Under the pieces are notes generated by a model that saw nothing but the letters and a program-made list of their open reading frames with translations, ran no database searches and was not told where the DNA came from. A program made the translations under genes and the position numbers. 52,665 bases of DNA from CAYJEQ01 sp964369235. Its GTDB lineage: Bacteria; Bacillota; Clostridia; Oscillospirales; Ruminococcaceae. How positions within the stretch are numbered: position 1 is the stretch's first letter; the number at the start of each line of letters is the position of its first letter. Shown one piece after another: positions 35,180-42,688 of the stretch. The stretch is taken from positions 1 to 52,665 of the forward strand of contig CAYJEQ010000012.1 of NCBI GenBank assembly GCA_964369235.1, in the 5' to 3' direction.

Positions 35180-35322
35180 TTATCGTTGTTTTACTAAATG
35201 TAATATTTTTCTAAGGTATTTTTCTACATTTTCTATATCTTTGTCACTGCTATAAAGAGCAAAGGCAAATCTCATATATCCAGATTTAAAAGCTATATGT
35301 ATATCATCAGCTAATAAATTTT
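35180..35322 (-). pseudogene. C-terminal remnant of a class-V aminotransferase (cysteine-desulfurase-like)
   Basis: On the minus strand 46 codons without a start end in TAA at 35180-35182. They read Gly-Tyr-Met-Arg-Phe-Ala-Phe-Ala-Leu-Tyr-Ser-Ser-Asp-Lys-Asp-Ile-Glu, which fits the Arg-x-Ser-x-x-x-Tyr-Asn-Thr-x-x-Asp-Val end of cysteine desulfurases. An in-frame stop lies just upstream, at the ribosome binding site of the next plus-strand gene. The rest of the gene is absent, and the shared terminator remains in place. Assignment is from memory of the motif only. Confidence 0.45.
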
Positions 35323-35339
35323 AAGGTATGGTTAAAAAT

Positions 35340-35984
35340 ATGAAAAAAATAACAGATGAATTAGATAATCTAATTTCCATAGCAAAAAGTGTAGCACATC
35401 AGTTTGGGATTAAATGTGAGGTGCTAATCCACGATTACGAAAGACCTTTTGAATCTAGTATTGTATATATTGAAAATAGCCATGTTACACAGCGTAAAAT
35501 TGGCAATGGTGGAACAGATATAGGGCTGAGGGTATTTAATGGTAAAGAGAATGATGAAGGAAGATACAGCTATCTAACAAGAACACAGGACGGTAAACTA
35601 CTGAGATCTAGCACAGCCTATATTAAAAATGACGAGCAGACAGTAATTGGCACACTGTGTATAAACTTTGATATAACAGAACTGATGATGGCATCAAATT
35701 TCCTAGATGATTTTGTAAATGTAGGAGAGAAGAGAGCAGAGGAGATTAAGCCAGAAACAACAGTTTATAACGAAGTAGATGACCTATTAGAGAATTTAAT
35801 TAACCAATCAATAGATTTTGTAGGTATACCAGTGTCCCATATGACAAGGGAGCAAAAGATAGAAGGAATAAAATTTTTAGAAAAGAAAGGTGCATTTTTT
35901 ATAAAAAAAGCCACAGGAAAAATATCCACATACTACGATATTTCCAAGTATACTATCTATAATTACCTTAATGAGCAAGATTAG
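35340..35984 (+). CDS. YheO/DauR-type PAS-HTH transcriptional regulator
   Basis: This 214-residue regulator has a YheO-like PAS domain (about 5-120), with the Ala-x-x-Phe-Gly-x-x-Cys-Glu-Val motif near residue 20 and the Ile-Gly-Thr-Leu-Cys-Ile-Asn-Phe-Asp motif near residue 108, and a C-terminal HTH_22 helix-turn-helix (about 150-210) ending in Lys-Tyr-Thr-Ile-Tyr-Asn-Tyr-Leu-Asn. DauR-like proteins often control amino-acid catabolism genes. An ATG at 35328 is too close to the AAGG site; 35340 is preferred. It lies ahead of two aminopeptidase genes and after the redox operon, and could regulate either. Confidence 0.9.
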   Translation: MKKITDELDNLISIAKSVAHQFGIKCEVLIHDYERPFESSIVYIENSHVTQRKIGNGGTDIGLRVFNGKENDEGRYSYLTRTQDGKLLRSSTAYIKNDEQTVIGTLCINFDITELMMASNFLDDFVNVGEKRAEEIKPETTVYNEVDDLLENLINQSIDFVGIPVSHMTREQKIEGIKFLEKKGAFFIKKATGKISTYYDISKYTIYNYLNEQD

Positions 35985-36172
35985 TTAAAAATACAAAAAT
36001 GCAAGAAATTCCAATGAATATTTCAAAAAACGTACAAAAAATTTTAAGTATTAAAAAAATGTTTGATTTAATTTTACATCTATGACAATATGTTACTGTG
36101 ATAAATCGATGACATAATCAAGGTGAAAATTAACATAAAAGATAAAAAGTGTATTGAAGGAAAGGTGACACC

Positions 36173-37246
36173 ATGACAGAAAAAACCCTAAAATTAATTA
36201 AAGAATTATCGGAGATATCAGGTCCTTCCAGCTATGAAGATAGAGTAATTACATATATGAAAAAGGAATTAGCAAAATATTATGACGAAGTAATACATGA
36301 CAAAAGAGGCTCAACACTAGGTGTAAGATATAGTAAAAATCCAGATGCTCCAAAGGTAATGATAGTTGCACATATGGATGAAATCGGATTTATGATTACA
36401 AATATAGACGATGATGGTATGGCAAAGTTTAAGCCACTAGGAGGCTGGTGGGCACTGACAATGATTAGCCAGAGAGTGCTAATACATACTAAAGAAGAGG
36501 ATATAGTAGGTATTATTACTACAAGAAGAAATAGACAGACTATGTCTGATGAACAGAGAGCTAAGCAGGTACCTATTGAAGATATGGTTATTGATTTTGG
36601 TGCATCTTCTAAGAAGGAAGCATTAGAGTTTGGTGTTAGACCTGGAACATACATGAGCCCAATTGGTGATTTCCTTGAGATGAAGGGTGGAAAAAGGGTT
36701 GTAGGTAAAGCATTTGATGACAGAGCAGGTTGTGCAGCTGTAATCGAAATGATGGAAAACCTAAAAGATGTAGATCTACCTTGCCATCTATATGCAGGTG
36801 GTAGCACAGAGGAAGAGGGTGGTGTAAAAAGTGCTGCTGCTCTTGCTAATATGATTGAGCCAGATGTATTTATTGCAGTGGATTGTTCCCATGCTAGAGA
36901 TTTTGGTGGTAAGAATGAGCTGTCCAGACTAGGAGAAGGTTTCCTACTAAGATTCTTAGATGGTAAGATGAGACCAAGCAAAAGACTAGTGGACTTTATG
37001 GAAGATTTAGCAGTGGAAAAAGGTGTTAAATACCAGCTGTTTAATTCTTACGGTGGTACTGATGCAGCAACAGTTCAGTCCCATAGCAATGGTATCCTAA
37101 CCGGTGTTGTAGGTATACCTGTAAGATATAACCACACCCATTCCGTTGTTATGGAAAAATCCGATTACGAAGATGCAAAATCCTTCTTAACTCATTTTGT
37201 TAAGAGTTATAATCAAGAAGTATTTACAAAGATGATTACATTTTAA
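36173..37246 (+). CDS. M42 family metallo-aminopeptidase
   Basis: This 357-residue cytoplasmic enzyme has M42 features: His-Met-Asp-Glu (near residues 67-70, metal ligand His), Lys-Ala-Phe-Asp-Asp-Arg-Ala-Gly (bridging Asp near 183), Ser-Thr-Glu-Glu-Glu (general base Glu near 214), Asp-Cys-Ser-His (ligand near 238) and the terminal Tyr-Asn-His-Thr-His. Members form large tetrahedral complexes that remove N-terminal residues from short peptides. GGAAAGGTG precedes the ATG. It is followed 14 bp later by a leucyl aminopeptidase gene, so the two form a peptide-degradation operon. Confidence 0.93.
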   Translation: MTEKTLKLIKELSEISGPSSYEDRVITYMKKELAKYYDEVIHDKRGSTLGVRYSKNPDAPKVMIVAHMDEIGFMITNIDDDGMAKFKPLGGWWALTMISQRVLIHTKEEDIVGIITTRRNRQTMSDEQRAKQVPIEDMVIDFGASSKKEALEFGVRPGTYMSPIGDFLEMKGGKRVVGKAFDDRAGCAAVIEMMENLKDVDLPCHLYAGGSTEEEGGVKSAAALANMIEPDVFIAVDCSHARDFGGKNELSRLGEGFLLRFLDGKMRPSKRLVDFMEDLAVEKGVKYQLFNSYGGTDAATVQSHSNGILTGVVGIPVRYNHTHSVVMEKSDYEDAKSFLTHFVKSYNQEVFTKMITF

Positions 37247-37260
37247 TAGGGGGAAGTATA

Positions 37261-38742
37261 ATGACAATTAATAAGATTACAAGTGTTACTGGAATTTATG
37301 ATACATATATTATTCCTGTAACAGATAAGATGACTATAGCAGATTTAGAAAACAATGAGATAATTGATAGCTATATTACCGATGCTGTATCCCTATACAT
37401 TAAATCTGAGAAAAAAGATGTAATGACATTATCTATGATTAAAGGTGATAAAATCATCAATGTAGTTATCTACTCAGTAGATGGTACAAAAAATTCTAGA
37501 GAGATATTTCTACAGTTCTGTAAAGTTATTAAAAAGTGCAAAGAGTTTAAATCAGAATCTACACTTATTAACCTAAACTTTGTAACAGATATATTAGTAG
37601 AAAAAGGTGTACTAGGTAAATTCTTTGAATCTCCAATTCTAGTAAACTATAATTTTGATTACTATAAATCAAAAAAGAAAACCACAGAAACCACAGTATT
37701 TGATTTCTGTGTAACTAAAGAAGCTGATGAAAAGTATGCTATGACTGAGATACTAGAAACAGCAATGATAGAAGTTCAGGGAACTATCCTAGCAAGAGAT
37801 CTAACAAATCAGCCTAACTGCTACATGACACCACAGAAATTTGCAGAAGAAGCAGTAAGAGTTGGTAAAGAATCTGGTTTTGAGGTTCAGCTAATTGAGA
37901 AAGCACAGCTACAGGAACTGGGAATGGATTCATTTCTATCTGTAGGTGCAGGAGCAAAAAACCCTCCTGTGCTAGTTGTAATGAGATACAACGGCGGTGA
38001 TGCTGATCAGGAAAAGATTGCTCTAATTGGTAAGGGTATTATGTATGATAGTGGTGGATATTCCCTTAAGCAGAAACTGGGCATGATTACTCAGTATGGC
38101 GATATGGGTGGTGGTGCTGCTGTACTAGGAGCAATGCAGTCCATTGCTAAACAGAATATTAAAGCTAATATAGTAGGTATCGTTCCAGCTTGTGAAAATA
38201 AAATCGGCCCTGATGCTTTTGTACCAGGTGATGTAATCGGATCTATGGCTGGCCTATCTATACAGATAACCAGTACCGATGGAGAAGGTAGATTGATACT
38301 AGCTGATGCTACTACATATGCAATCAGAATGGAAAATGCTGATAAATTAGTTGATATTGCTACTTTAACAGGTGGAGCACTAGCAGCAGTAGGCACAAGA
38401 ACTTCTGCGGTACTAAGTAGTTCAGAAGAAATGTGGCAACAGCTAACAGAAGCTTCTCAGAAATGCTGTGAAAAAGTTTGGAGATTAGATATTGATGAAG
38501 AACTAAGACCAGCTCTAAACTCCGATATTGCTGATATGAAGAATGCACTAACTGGCAATAAAGCTGGTGGTACAATTGCAGCAGGATTATTTATTAAGGA
38601 GTTTACCGAAGGCAAGCCTTGGGTACATATTGATATGGCACCAGTTGGATTTGTAAAGGACGACCAGCCTAATAGCCCTAAGGGAGCAAGTGGTTATGGT
38701 GCAACTTTATTATCCAATCTAATTAAGACAATGGAAAAATAA
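37261..38742 (+). CDS. pepA: M17 leucyl aminopeptidase
   Basis: This 493-residue enzyme has the M17 layout: a variable N-terminal domain (about 1-170) and a catalytic C-terminal domain with Gly-Lys-Gly-Ile-Met-Tyr-Asp-Ser-Gly-Gly near residue 259 and Asn-Ser-type segment replaced by Thr-Asp-Gly-Glu-Gly-Arg-Leu-Ile-Leu-Ala-Asp (about residues 338-348), which provides Asp and Glu metal ligands and the arginine. It removes N-terminal residues, often leucine. GGGGGAAG precedes the ATG. It is the second gene of the peptidase operon and is followed by a transporter remnant. Confidence 0.93.
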   Translation: MTINKITSVTGIYDTYIIPVTDKMTIADLENNEIIDSYITDAVSLYIKSEKKDVMTLSMIKGDKIINVVIYSVDGTKNSREIFLQFCKVIKKCKEFKSESTLINLNFVTDILVEKGVLGKFFESPILVNYNFDYYKSKKKTTETTVFDFCVTKEADEKYAMTEILETAMIEVQGTILARDLTNQPNCYMTPQKFAEEAVRVGKESGFEVQLIEKAQLQELGMDSFLSVGAGAKNPPVLVVMRYNGGDADQEKIALIGKGIMYDSGGYSLKQKLGMITQYGDMGGGAAVLGAMQSIAKQNIKANIVGIVPACENKIGPDAFVPGDVIGSMAGLSIQITSTDGEGRLILADATTYAIRMENADKLVDIATLTGGALAAVGTRTSAVLSSSEEMWQQLTEASQKCCEKVWRLDIDEELRPALNSDIADMKNALTGNKAGGTIAAGLFIKEFTEGKPWVHIDMAPVGFVKDDQPNSPKGASGYGATLLSNLIKTMEK

Positions 38743-38764
38743 GTTTGAAAATCAGTTTTCAAAC
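38743..38764. repeat. GTTTGAAA-type hairpin
   Basis: GTTTGAAAA/TTTTCAAAC with a 4-nt loop begins right at the aminopeptidase stop codon. It is one of six similar hairpins in the window (others near 891, 8839, 40274, 40537 and 47635). Confidence 0.6.
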
Positions 38765-38770
38765 AGATAA

Positions 38771-38998
38771 ATTATTCGTGTTGAAGTTTTGAGGTTATTA
38801 GTAATACTATTACTAGTTGTAATTGTTTCTATAGTATTTGTTCTACTGAGAATGATGCCCATGGAAGGATATCTAGGTGATATCCCAGATGAGTTTACAG
38901 AGGAACAAATCCAGAATATATATGAAAGTATGGGACTGTTAGATCCTATACCAGTACAGCTGGGTAATTTTTATCTAGATCTTATTCTTACTTCGGGA
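38771..38998 (+). pseudogene. N-terminal remnant of an oligopeptide ABC transporter permease (DppB/OppB-like)
   Basis: An open frame of about 76 codons without an ATG reads like the start of a DppB permease: a first membrane helix, the Leu-Arg-Met-Met-Pro motif, and the Met-Gly-Leu-Leu-Asp-Pro-Ile-Pro-Val-Gln segment. The family is about 310 residues, so more than three quarters is missing, and the usual first residues are gone too. A TTG at 38789 could start a 70-residue product, but no ribosome binding site supports it. Its place after two peptidases suggests a lost peptide-uptake operon. Confidence 0.65.
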
Positions 38999-39265
38999 TA
39001 GGTTACACTGTAGGAAAACACTATTTTCAAATATAACATCTTCAAAGGTACACTTAGCAAAGGACACATTCTCAAACTTACAGTTATAAAAATGTACTTT
39101 ATTAAAGGTTAGTCGGTCAAAATCCTCTTGGGTTAGTTGTTGATTTTCTATATATGTCTCGAAAAATTCTTCCATTTCCTCCACCTGTGACATATTGTCA
39201 CATATACTAAGGGTTTCAGGTAGATTAGGGCTTTTCCAGATGAATTTACTAGAGGATTTTTTCAT
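38975..39265 (-). pseudogene. Truncated pentapeptide-repeat protein
   Basis: This 96-residue frame begins normally (AGAAAGGCATGG before the ATG at 39265) and contains four or five pentapeptide repeats (Phe-x-Asn-Cys-x-Phe, Val-Ser-Phe-Ala-Lys-Cys-x-Phe) from about residue 56. It stops soon after, where it meets the convergent permease remnant. Pentapeptide proteins usually have many more coils and about 200 residues, so the 3' end appears deleted. A short functional protein is possible but less likely. Confidence 0.55.
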
Positions 39266-39324
39266 GATTATGACCATGCCTTTCTATATTTGTAAGTGAG
39301 AAAATAATGTAATTACACTTGGTT

Positions 39325-40176
39325 TTAGTGTAAGATATTTTCTGGCTCCTGTGGCAGACCATCAAATACAAATGCAATGTCCTGCTGTAAAGTTTCAGAG
39401 GTGTAGTATTGGTTACCTATGCTAACAAGGCTTAGCTCTGGGATTACAAGGAATGAAGTATGGGTAGTATCATTATAAAATCCTTTTAACCAATATGCTT
39501 TGCCATCTACCTGTGCCTGTGCAATAGCTTCATAATCAGTATTAGTTAGCTCTGCTTCCTGTAATTCACTGAAAATTTCTACTAACTGGGCTAGCTCATC
39601 TGAGGAAACATCTTTATATTCTACTGTTTCATGAAGACTTAAAACTGTGGCATTTTCTAGATTACTAGTGTATGATAGTATATTTTCTGGTGTAATAATA
39701 TTGGATTCACATACATAGTAGTTGCCATCAAACTCTACAATAATACGAAAGTCATCATTGTAATTATGCATATTATAGTAGGTTGCTTGCTCACTAATGC
39801 TGTTAGCCAGCTCCTGACTCATTAAAGATTCATCTGGGCCACCCATAAAATCAATATATCCTGAGTTTTCTCCAATTAGTTCGCCTACAGTTTCATTAAG
39901 TATCTGTGATATATCATTATGGGTTAGATGGTATGCTCTTGATTCATATATAACATATTGTGGGAAGGAAGCATCAGCTGAGATACGAGGTGCAGAAGGT
40001 GTTTTAAAGCTATCTTCTTTTGTATCCTCCTCTGTTTCAACAATGGCACTGGACTGGGAAGTTTCGACAGAAGATGTATTTTCGCTGGCTGTGGAGGAAT
40101 TTTCTCCAGTAGCACAGGCTGTCATTGTAGCTAGTAGCATAATTGCCATAAATGTTATAAGTAATTTTCTTTTCAT
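39325..40176 (-). CDS. Lipoprotein of unknown function
   Basis: This 283-residue protein has a lipoprotein signal peptide with lipobox Ala-Thr-Met-Thr-Ala-Cys near residue 21 and a Ser/Thr/Glu-rich linker to about residue 65. The remainder is a soluble extracellular domain rich in acidic residues and Tyr/Asn, with no family recognised. AGAAAGGAATAG precedes the ATG. A structured leader with a possible 29-codon upstream frame precedes it and resembles those of korA and hxlR. It is monocistronic on the minus strand. Confidence 0.8.
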   Translation of the reverse strand: MKRKLLITFMAIMLLATMTACATGENSSTASENTSSVETSQSSAIVETEEDTKEDSFKTPSAPRISADASFPQYVIYESRAYHLTHNDISQILNETVGELIGENSGYIDFMGGPDESLMSQELANSISEQATYYNMHNYNDDFRIIVEFDGNYYVCESNIITPENILSYTSNLENATVLSLHETVEYKDVSSDELAQLVEIFSELQEAELTNTDYEAIAQAQVDGKAYWLKGFYNDTTHTSFLVIPELSLVSIGNQYYTSETLQQDIAFVFDGLPQEPENILH

Positions 40177-40183
40177 AAAATGA

Positions 40184-40306
40184 CTATTCCTTTCTCGGTG
40201 TTTTGTGTGATTTTCTCATAATTATTATGAGAAAATTTCGGGTGTAATAATGACCGAAAAACACAAAACCCATGTTTGAAACTTTGTTTCAAACTATATT
40301 CCTTTC
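40184..40306 (-). promoter_or_regulatory. Structured leader with upstream open frame, ahead of the lipoprotein gene
   Basis: Read on the minus strand: a GAAAGGAA site (40299-40306), hairpin GTTTGAAAC/GTTTCAAAC (40274-40294), ATG (40271-40273), then a stem GTTTTGTGT/ACACAAAAC with GTTTTGTG at 40262-40269 and CACAAAAC at 40200-40207. The stem encloses TTTTCGGTCATTAT and a 10-bp hairpin (40210-40236). The upstream frame is 29 codons and ends in TAG at 40184-40186, inside the lipoprotein ribosome binding site. Confidence 0.55.
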
Positions 40307-40448
40307 AAGGTGAATTTATTTTCTAATTGCAATTAAAAGGTGTAGGTTTTGTTATAATTTATTGCATAGAGAATTAATTTAAGTATAGTAAACATAATAG
40401 TAGCTTTTTGTATTAAAAAACCTTGCGAATTTTAGGCTAAATTAGATA

Positions 40449-40478
40449 TTGTAAATATTATACATTTATTGGTATAAT
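40449..40478 (+). promoter_or_regulatory. Promoter-operator of the TetR gene
   Basis: TTGTAA (40449-40454) and TATAAT (40473-40478) have an 18-bp spacer. The inverted repeat ATTATAC (40457-40463) and GTATAAT (40472-40478), with an 8-bp centre, overlaps spacer and -10 box. The same sequence, with one centre change, occurs at 51809-51830. Autorepression by the TetR protein is inferred. Confidence 0.6.
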
Positions 40479-40536
40479 TATAGTAGATGAAATTACAGTA
40501 TAGCTTATAAAAACTTAGATTACAAGGTGGAATAAG

Positions 40537-40557
40537 TTTGAAAATAAAATTTTCAAA
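40537..40557. repeat. GTTTGAAA-type hairpin in the tetR leader
   Basis: TTTGAAAAT/ATTTTCAAA with a 3-nt loop, followed by a segment (about 40558-40590) that matches the end of the orphan leader at 8946-8977. Confidence 0.55.
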
Positions 40558-40587
40558 GCAGACTAAGAGAAAGACATGGGAATATAT

Positions 40588-41136
40588 ATGCAAACTATTA
40601 AAACTAAGTATAAATTAGCAAATTCTTTAAAAAATCTAGTGGAAAATTATCCCCTAGAAAAAATCACAGTTAAAGACATTGTAGATGGCTGTGGTTTAAC
40701 AAGGCAGACCTTCTACAGGCATTTTGAGGATAAATTTGCTTTGGTAAACTGGTATTTCGAGATATTAGTACAGGATTCCTTTAAGACAATGAATGAGAAA
40801 AATACTTTGGCTCAGGCACTGGAAAATAAATTTCAGTTTATAGAGCGTGAGGAAAGGTTTTTTCAGGTTGCCTTTCAGATGGACAGTTTCCAATCATTAA
40901 TAGAATATGATTATCGGTATATATTACAATTTTACACCGATATAATTATACATAAAACCAAAACTCACTTATCACCTGAACTTCAATTCTCCCTAGAGCT
41001 TTATTGCAGAGGCTCCATATCTCAAACAGTAGGGTGGATAAAACAGAAAAACAGACCTACCCCAAAGGAGATGGCAGAGTTATTACAGGGTGCCTTACCT
41101 AATAATTTAAGGGATTTATTAATTTCTTTTTCCTAA
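40588..41136 (+). CDS. TetR-family regulator (DhaS-like)
   Basis: This 182-residue regulator has an N-terminal TetR helix-turn-helix (residues about 5-50, with Ile-Thr-Val-Lys-Asp-Ile and Thr-Arg-Gln-Thr-Phe-Tyr-Arg-His-Phe) and a C-terminal domain like those of DhaS-type dihydroxyacetone-kinase regulators. The ATG at 40588 is favoured over 40576. It lies 95 bp ahead of an iron-type alcohol dehydrogenase gene with the same direction, so it likely responds to an aldehyde or diol and controls itself and that gene. Its promoter has the palindrome also found at 51809. Confidence 0.9.
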   Translation: MQTIKTKYKLANSLKNLVENYPLEKITVKDIVDGCGLTRQTFYRHFEDKFALVNWYFEILVQDSFKTMNEKNTLAQALENKFQFIEREERFFQVAFQMDSFQSLIEYDYRYILQFYTDIIIHKTKTHLSPELQFSLELYCRGSISQTVGWIKQKNRPTPKEMAELLQGALPNNLRDLLISFS

Positions 41137-41231
41137 AAGTGACATTTTTATATATGTGTAACTTGATTTTCTAATAATTGATTGTTAAAATATTATTAAA
41201 CTATAATTTAACAAATATTGGAGGATATGTC

Positions 41232-42383
41232 ATGAGTAAAAGATTTATTTTAAACGAAACATCTTATCACGGTGCAGGTGCAATCCAGAACATTTCCACA
41301 GAAGTAGTAAGAAGAGGCTACAAAAAAGCCCTAGTATGTGCTGATCCCGATCTTATTAAATTAGGTATTGCTGATAAAGCTATCCAAGTTTTAAAGGCTA
41401 ATAATCATCCATATGAAATTTTTTCAGATATACAGGCTAACCCTAGTATTACTAATGTACAAGATGGTGTAGCAGCTTATAAAGCAGCTAATGCAGATTA
41501 CATAGTAGCTATTGGTGGAGGCTCCGCTATAGATACAGCAAAAGCTATAGGTATAATCATAGCTAACCCAGATTTTAGCGATGTAAGAAGCCTAGAAGGT
41601 GTTGCTGATACAAAAAATAAAAGCGTACCAGTTATTGCAGTAGCAACAACAGCAGGTACAGCAGCAGAGGTTACTATTAACTATGTAATTACCGATGTGG
41701 AAAATAAGCGCAAAATGGTATGTGTAGATCCTCATGATATTCCAGTAGTTGCTATAGTTGATCCAGATATGACAAGCAGTATGCCAAAGGCTCTTACAGC
41801 TGCTACAGGTATGGACGCATTAACCCATGCAATTGAAGGATATATTACTGCTGGCGCTTGGGAGCTATCAGATATGTTCCATCTTAAATCCATCGAGATT
41901 ATAGCAAGATCCCTAAGAGGTGCAGTAGAGAATACCCCAGAGGGCAGAGAAGATATGGCATTAGGACAGTATGTAGCAGGTATGGGATTTTCTAATGTGG
42001 GACTGGGTATAGTTCATGCAATGGCACATCCTCTAGGTGCTGTATATGACACACCTCATGGCATAGCTAATGCTATTATTCTGCCAACTGTTATGGAATA
42101 CAATGCAGAAGCAACAGGAGAAAAATATAAGCATATAGCAGTAGCAATGGGTGTAGAGGGTGTAGAGTCTATGACACAGGAAGAATATCGTGTAGCTGCT
42201 GTAGATGCAGTTAAAAAGCTATCACAGGATATTGGTATCCCAGCTGATCTAAAGGCTATTGTAGCTGAGGAAGATATTGACTTCCTATCTGAATCTGCAT
42301 ATGGAGATGCCTGCCGTCCTGGTAATCCTAAGGAAACCTCTGTAGAAGACATTAAGGAACTATACCAGTCACTACTTAAATAG
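41232..42383 (+). CDS. fucO: Iron-containing alcohol dehydrogenase, lactaldehyde reductase-like
   Basis: This 383-residue enzyme belongs to the group III iron-dependent dehydrogenases. The NAD-binding Gly-Gly-Gly-Ser-Ala-Ile-Asp-Thr-Ala-Lys motif lies near residues 97-106. The metal ligands include the Asp and His of Gly-Met-Asp-Ala-Leu-Thr-His (about 194-200) and the histidines of His-Ala-Met-Ala-His-Pro (about 262-267) and Thr-Pro-His-Gly (about 276). It is closest by motif to FucO, which reduces lactaldehyde to 1,2-propanediol. An upstream in-frame ATG at 41178 lies before the GGAGG site, so 41232 is chosen. It is followed by a terminator. Confidence 0.9.
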   Translation: MSKRFILNETSYHGAGAIQNISTEVVRRGYKKALVCADPDLIKLGIADKAIQVLKANNHPYEIFSDIQANPSITNVQDGVAAYKAANADYIVAIGGGSAIDTAKAIGIIIANPDFSDVRSLEGVADTKNKSVPVIAVATTAGTAAEVTINYVITDVENKRKMVCVDPHDIPVVAIVDPDMTSSMPKALTAATGMDALTHAIEGYITAGAWELSDMFHLKSIEIIARSLRGAVENTPEGREDMALGQYVAGMGFSNVGLGIVHAMAHPLGAVYDTPHGIANAIILPTVMEYNAEATGEKYKHIAVAMGVEGVESMTQEEYRVAAVDAVKKLSQDIGIPADLKAIVAEEDIDFLSESAYGDACRPGNPKETSVEDIKELYQSLLK

Positions 42384-42412
42384 TAAAAATATATATAAAT
42401 AAAAGACATTAT

Positions 42413-42464
42413 ACCGATCTGTAAAAGTTAGAGGAAAATCTAACAATTAGCAGGTCGGTTTTTT
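42413..42464 (+). terminator. Terminator of the alcohol dehydrogenase gene
   Basis: ACCGATCTG/CAGGTCGGT, with one G-U pair, encloses GTTAGA/TCTAAC and is followed by TTTTTT. In the rest of the gap to 42688 I see only A/T-rich DNA without a clear promoter. Confidence 0.85.
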
Positions 42465-42688
42465 GTTATATAATGGATATTGTCATAAAAATACAAGGAT
42501 TTCACAAAGAATAAGCCCTTATGATAATAGGTATATACATTTTTTTATATATCACTATACTAAATTGCAATTGGACAGTTATCTATAGTAATGATATTAT
42601 AATAACAAGAGAAATTTGGATAATTTTACAATTAAATGAAATTTATCCTATGTTAAGATAAGTAAACTTTGAAAGGATGGTTATTACT

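Noticed and set aside
36280..36981. Open frame of 233 codons on the minus strand
   Set aside because: It lies wholly inside the M42 peptidase gene, has low-complexity hydrophobic/serine composition and no ribosome binding site; it is a shadow frame.
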